A DNA stretch of 64,000 nt, taken from Anodontia alba. Taxonomy: Eukaryota; Mollusca; Bivalvia; Lucinida; Lucinidae. A program made the position numbers and the translations under genes. This document shows, in pieces, positions 62,021-64,000 of the stretch. The notes below the pieces were generated by a model. That model saw nothing but the letters and a program-made list of their open reading frames with translations, was not told where the DNA came from and made no database searches. Each line of letters starts with the position of its first letter. The first letter of the stretch is position 1. Where the stretch lies: contig OZ024826.1 in the NCBI GenBank assembly GCA_964016985.1, forward strand, positions 43,326,978-43,390,977, in the 5' to 3' direction.

Positions 62021-62240
62021 TATAGTAAATGTCCTAAAATTTCAAACACCAAAGTTTATGACAAAATGGCATATGCAAACAGTGCAGACCCATATCAGAC
62101 TGATCCTGAATGAGCAGTCCGACAAGGGTCTATAATGTTTGCCAGTCCACTAAGTATTTTAAGAAACAACTGCATAAAAAGCAAAATTAAGGCCAACAAA
62201 GTATGGAATAAAGCGTTCAAAATTTTAGGACATTTACCGT
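62021..62240. mobile_element. Type 3d palindromic MITE
   Basis: Left TATAGTAAATGTCCTAAAAT, right TTTTAGGACATTTACCGTA. Stem GCAAACAGTGCAGACCCATA, CAGACTGATCCTGAATGAGC and complement. Confidence 0.75.
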
Positions 62241-62336
62241 ACTTTGGCAACTTGCATATTACCCCAAGTAAGCCTCAGAGCAGTGCAAGCTTGTTAAGAA
62301 TAAATACAAATGAAAGCTTTTCTGTAAAATGTTTTG

Positions 62337-62604
62337 TTTGCAATGAAATTTTATGGCCCAGTCAACCCATTGGGGTAATGTCCAGCATGGTCAGGTTGCC
62401 TTACCACACTTTTTCTGGGCAGGCTCAGTCCTCCAAACCTTTATCAGTACTTGTGCACATTCTTTTGCCAGAAAAATGGACACAGAATCATAGTTTTTGC
62501 CTTTCAGCCCTGCAGATCAAAACAGGAACCTTTGCAAACTGTAGATCCAGATGAGACGGCTCATTATGAGCCATCTCATCTGGATCTACACTGTTTGTCA
62601 TTCC
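62337..62604 (-). repeat. SINE S1 tail fragment and a type 3-like palindrome
   Basis: 62337-62478 matches the S1 tail (GAAATTTTATGGCCCAGTCA, GGGCAGGCTCAGTCCTCCAA). 62533-62604 is a perfect palindrome GCAAACTGTAGATCCAGATG, AGACGGCTCATTATGAGCCG-like with complement, the type 3 stem with no recognised termini. Confidence 0.6.
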
Positions 62605-62723
62605 ATTTCTGATTTTTAACTCAAATCCCTGCTTGCAACAGTGGATGTGTCCTAATTTAAATATGGAAGAGTAAACTTAAAAAAAAAAAAATTCAGGGAT
62701 GAAAGGATTAAACTCATAGTTAC

Positions 62724-62859
62724 CTCTATGAAAGAGTTTGTTGAAACTGAAGTGCTGCACAAACCAGGAGGCTGGTCGACTTCTTCTATTAGAAGGGTTA
62801 TCCCTCTTGGTTTTCTCCCTTCTTCGAATTACTGGTGGAGTTTCTATGAAATCCGACAT
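62724..62859 (-). CDS. Coding exon 1: start of the MTUS-like protein
   Basis: A 136-nt coding part, ATG at 62859-62857, donor CATAGAG|GTAACT, ending in phase 1. The protein starts MSDFIETPPVIRRREKTKRD, then NPSNRRSRPASWFVQHFSFN and KLFHR. The ATG has A at -3, and the same frame upstream meets a stop (TAA at 62925-62923) with no other ATG between, which supports this start if the exon is not spliced there. The sequence is basic, with a TPP site and an aromatic patch; no domain or signal peptide. It pairs with exon 2 through a split glycine. Alternative first exons beyond the window are possible, as in MTUS1. Confidence 0.7.
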
Positions 62860-63636
62860 TTTGAACTTTAAGCACTGTTCGAAAATTCTACACCTATCTC
62901 TGCTGGTTATCCTGGCTTTTTGTTACTTATTTTTTAATTACTCATGGAAACAGCCATTCCACATATATTTTTAATCCCTTTTTTTTACTTGAATTTAAAG
63001 CATTCCAAAATCAAAGGCAAAACGAAATCAGTAGAAGTCCAATAGAATCATGGTCTGCAAGAAAGCTGTTTTAGAACTATTTCATGAATGATATATTCCT
63101 GTAACAGTTTGTTTTCCATCAATATTTCTAAGAATAAATAAAATTAACAGCAAATGAACCTGTCAAAAGTACACGAAGAATGCAAATAAAACCAAAACCT
63201 GCAACTCAGACCAAGTCTAGCGTAAAATAAGTTTGTTAAAGTGTTATCGGTGACATGATCAGATGAATAATATAGAGACGTAAATTTCTCCCTATGGGGC
63301 AAATATATAAATCAACAAACATTGGTGTTTTAGCAATTTAAAACAAAAATTATCCCTATACATATGTCTCCACAGTGCTTCCTATTCATTGCTTCAGTTT
63401 AGAAGAATAAATTGTATGTATTTCTATTAATACGATATATAAACCATTTAAGATTTCCGTAACCCATGGATGAGTTTCTAACCACGTAATGCAAATTATT
63501 TAACCCTTTATTCTCAAGGTTATTCAATCAATCATTTAAGCCTCCGAATAAATAAACAATTGTCCTTTTCTTCCAAATTTGTATACGTAGCAGAGCTTAC
63601 AATAAAGTATAAAATCAAAATTCACAAACACAACAT
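62860..63636. other. 5' UTR / upstream region of the host gene
   Basis: No TATA box, CpG island or initiator is clear. AT-rich DNA; a promoter cannot be placed. No repeat recognised. Confidence 0.35.
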
Positions 63637-63845
63637 AATATTAATGCTTTGCATTCTGGATAAAATTTCAGCATCGGACATTTTCAAGTATTTTTCTTAT
63701 TTTTCCCAGAAAATAAGTTTTGACATTTCATGAAAATTATCTCATCAGGAGACAATTTATATGAAATGTCACAAGCCTATTTTCTGGAAAAAAAAAATAA
63801 GAAAAAAAAATATATATTGTCAATTTGTCATCTGCAAAATTTCAG
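63637..63845. mobile_element. Type 4 palindromic MITE
   Basis: Left TTAATGCTTTGCATTCTGGA, right TCATCTGCAAAATTTCAG. Palindrome ACATTTCATGAAAATTATCT, CATCAGGAGACAATTTATAT. The usual right terminus is missing. Confidence 0.65.
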
Positions 63846-63895
63846 TCTACATCTTTATTTCCATAACACCCCCCACCCCATCCCACCGACTTCCC

Positions 63896-64000
63896 CCCAA
63901 GAAAATAGGCTCTGACATTTCAAGCAACTTGTCTCAATTTGCATGAAATGTTAAAGCCTATTTTCTGGGGAAAATATTGTCAAATTTGCCCTGAGCATTG
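63896..64000. mobile_element. Type 4 MITE, cut by the window end
   Basis: CCAAGAAAATAGGCTCTGAC, ATTTCAAGCAACTTGTCTCA, ATTTGCATGAAATGTTAAAG, AATTTGCCCTGAGCATTG. The left end is missing, and the right terminus continues past the window. Confidence 0.6.

Larger units (their letters stand above)
19886..62859 (-). other. Host gene locus: MTUS1/MTUS2-like coiled-coil gene, 3' end not found
   Basis: Eight coding exons on the minus strand share one frame. Phases match at every junction (1, 1, 0, 1, 1, 1, 0), and all introns are GT-AG. The introns, in order of transcription, are about 22.2 kb, 9.7 kb, 4.2 kb, 322 bp, 52 bp, 1.5 kb and 3.9 kb, then at least 19.9 kb. Combined coding length is 1129 nt. 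The family assignment rests on exon 3 and the coiled coil that follows. In vertebrates MTUS1/MTUS2 proteins bind microtubules and EB1 through related C-terminal regions; whether this protein does is inference. The intron repeats below are all inside its transcription unit. Confidence 0.65.

Overview
The window is AT-rich eukaryotic DNA, most likely from a bivalve mollusc. That placement is inferred from the repeat types (palindromic MITEs, tRNA-derived SINEs, ~150-bp modular tandem elements, Tc1/mariner transposons) and from a split gene with long introns; I cannot name the species. There is no bacterial gene, rRNA, CRISPR array or operon.

One host gene dominates. Eight coding exons on the minus strand, at 62859-62724, 40535-40317, 30617-30406, 26242-26161, 25838-25680, 25627-25469, 23984-23929 and 19991-19886, join with matching phases into one open frame of 376 codons that is still open at its 3' end. 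The protein starts with a basic Ser/Pro/Arg-rich N-terminus and then becomes a long coiled coil resembling the C-terminal region of the MTUS1/MTUS2 (ATIP) microtubule-associated proteins. Exons 5A and 5B are homologous (about 46 % identical), both 159 nt, both phase 1-1, and only 52 nt apart: a tandem exon duplication and candidate mutually exclusive pair. No further exon was recognised in 1-19885, so the 3' end lies beyond the window or in exons I could not see.

The introns are packed with mobile elements, many with a long internal palindrome. I name them by termini. Type 1 has termini CATAGCTCCAGATAAG and 1b has TTGTTAAGGAGGAGTATTTG; both carry a stem GTGGGTACTCATTAGAAGTG. Type 2 has termini CATYACGAAAACAYGCCTAT, 14 copies, and nearly the same stem. 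Types 3a-3e have five different termini around one shared stem, GCAAACAGTGTAGACCCTGA. Type 4 has termini TTAACACTTTGCATGCTGGG and a stem CATGCAAATTGTCTC. They are repeatedly nested, which gives a relative insertion order. Two SINE families (one clearly tRNA-derived, one related by its tail), at least three long tandem arrays of ~120-150 bp units, a ~25-bp minisatellite, several other TIR MITEs and many microsatellites fill most of the rest.

Three Tc1/mariner elements retain transposase sequence and all are broken: a Tc1-like DD34E element (44928-46362), a mariner DD34D element 8 bp away (46371-47710) whose frame is interrupted only by two TGA codons, and a more decayed mariner (51695-53020). 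None looks able to make an active transposase as read. All similarity and identity statements come from reading the sequence by eye.
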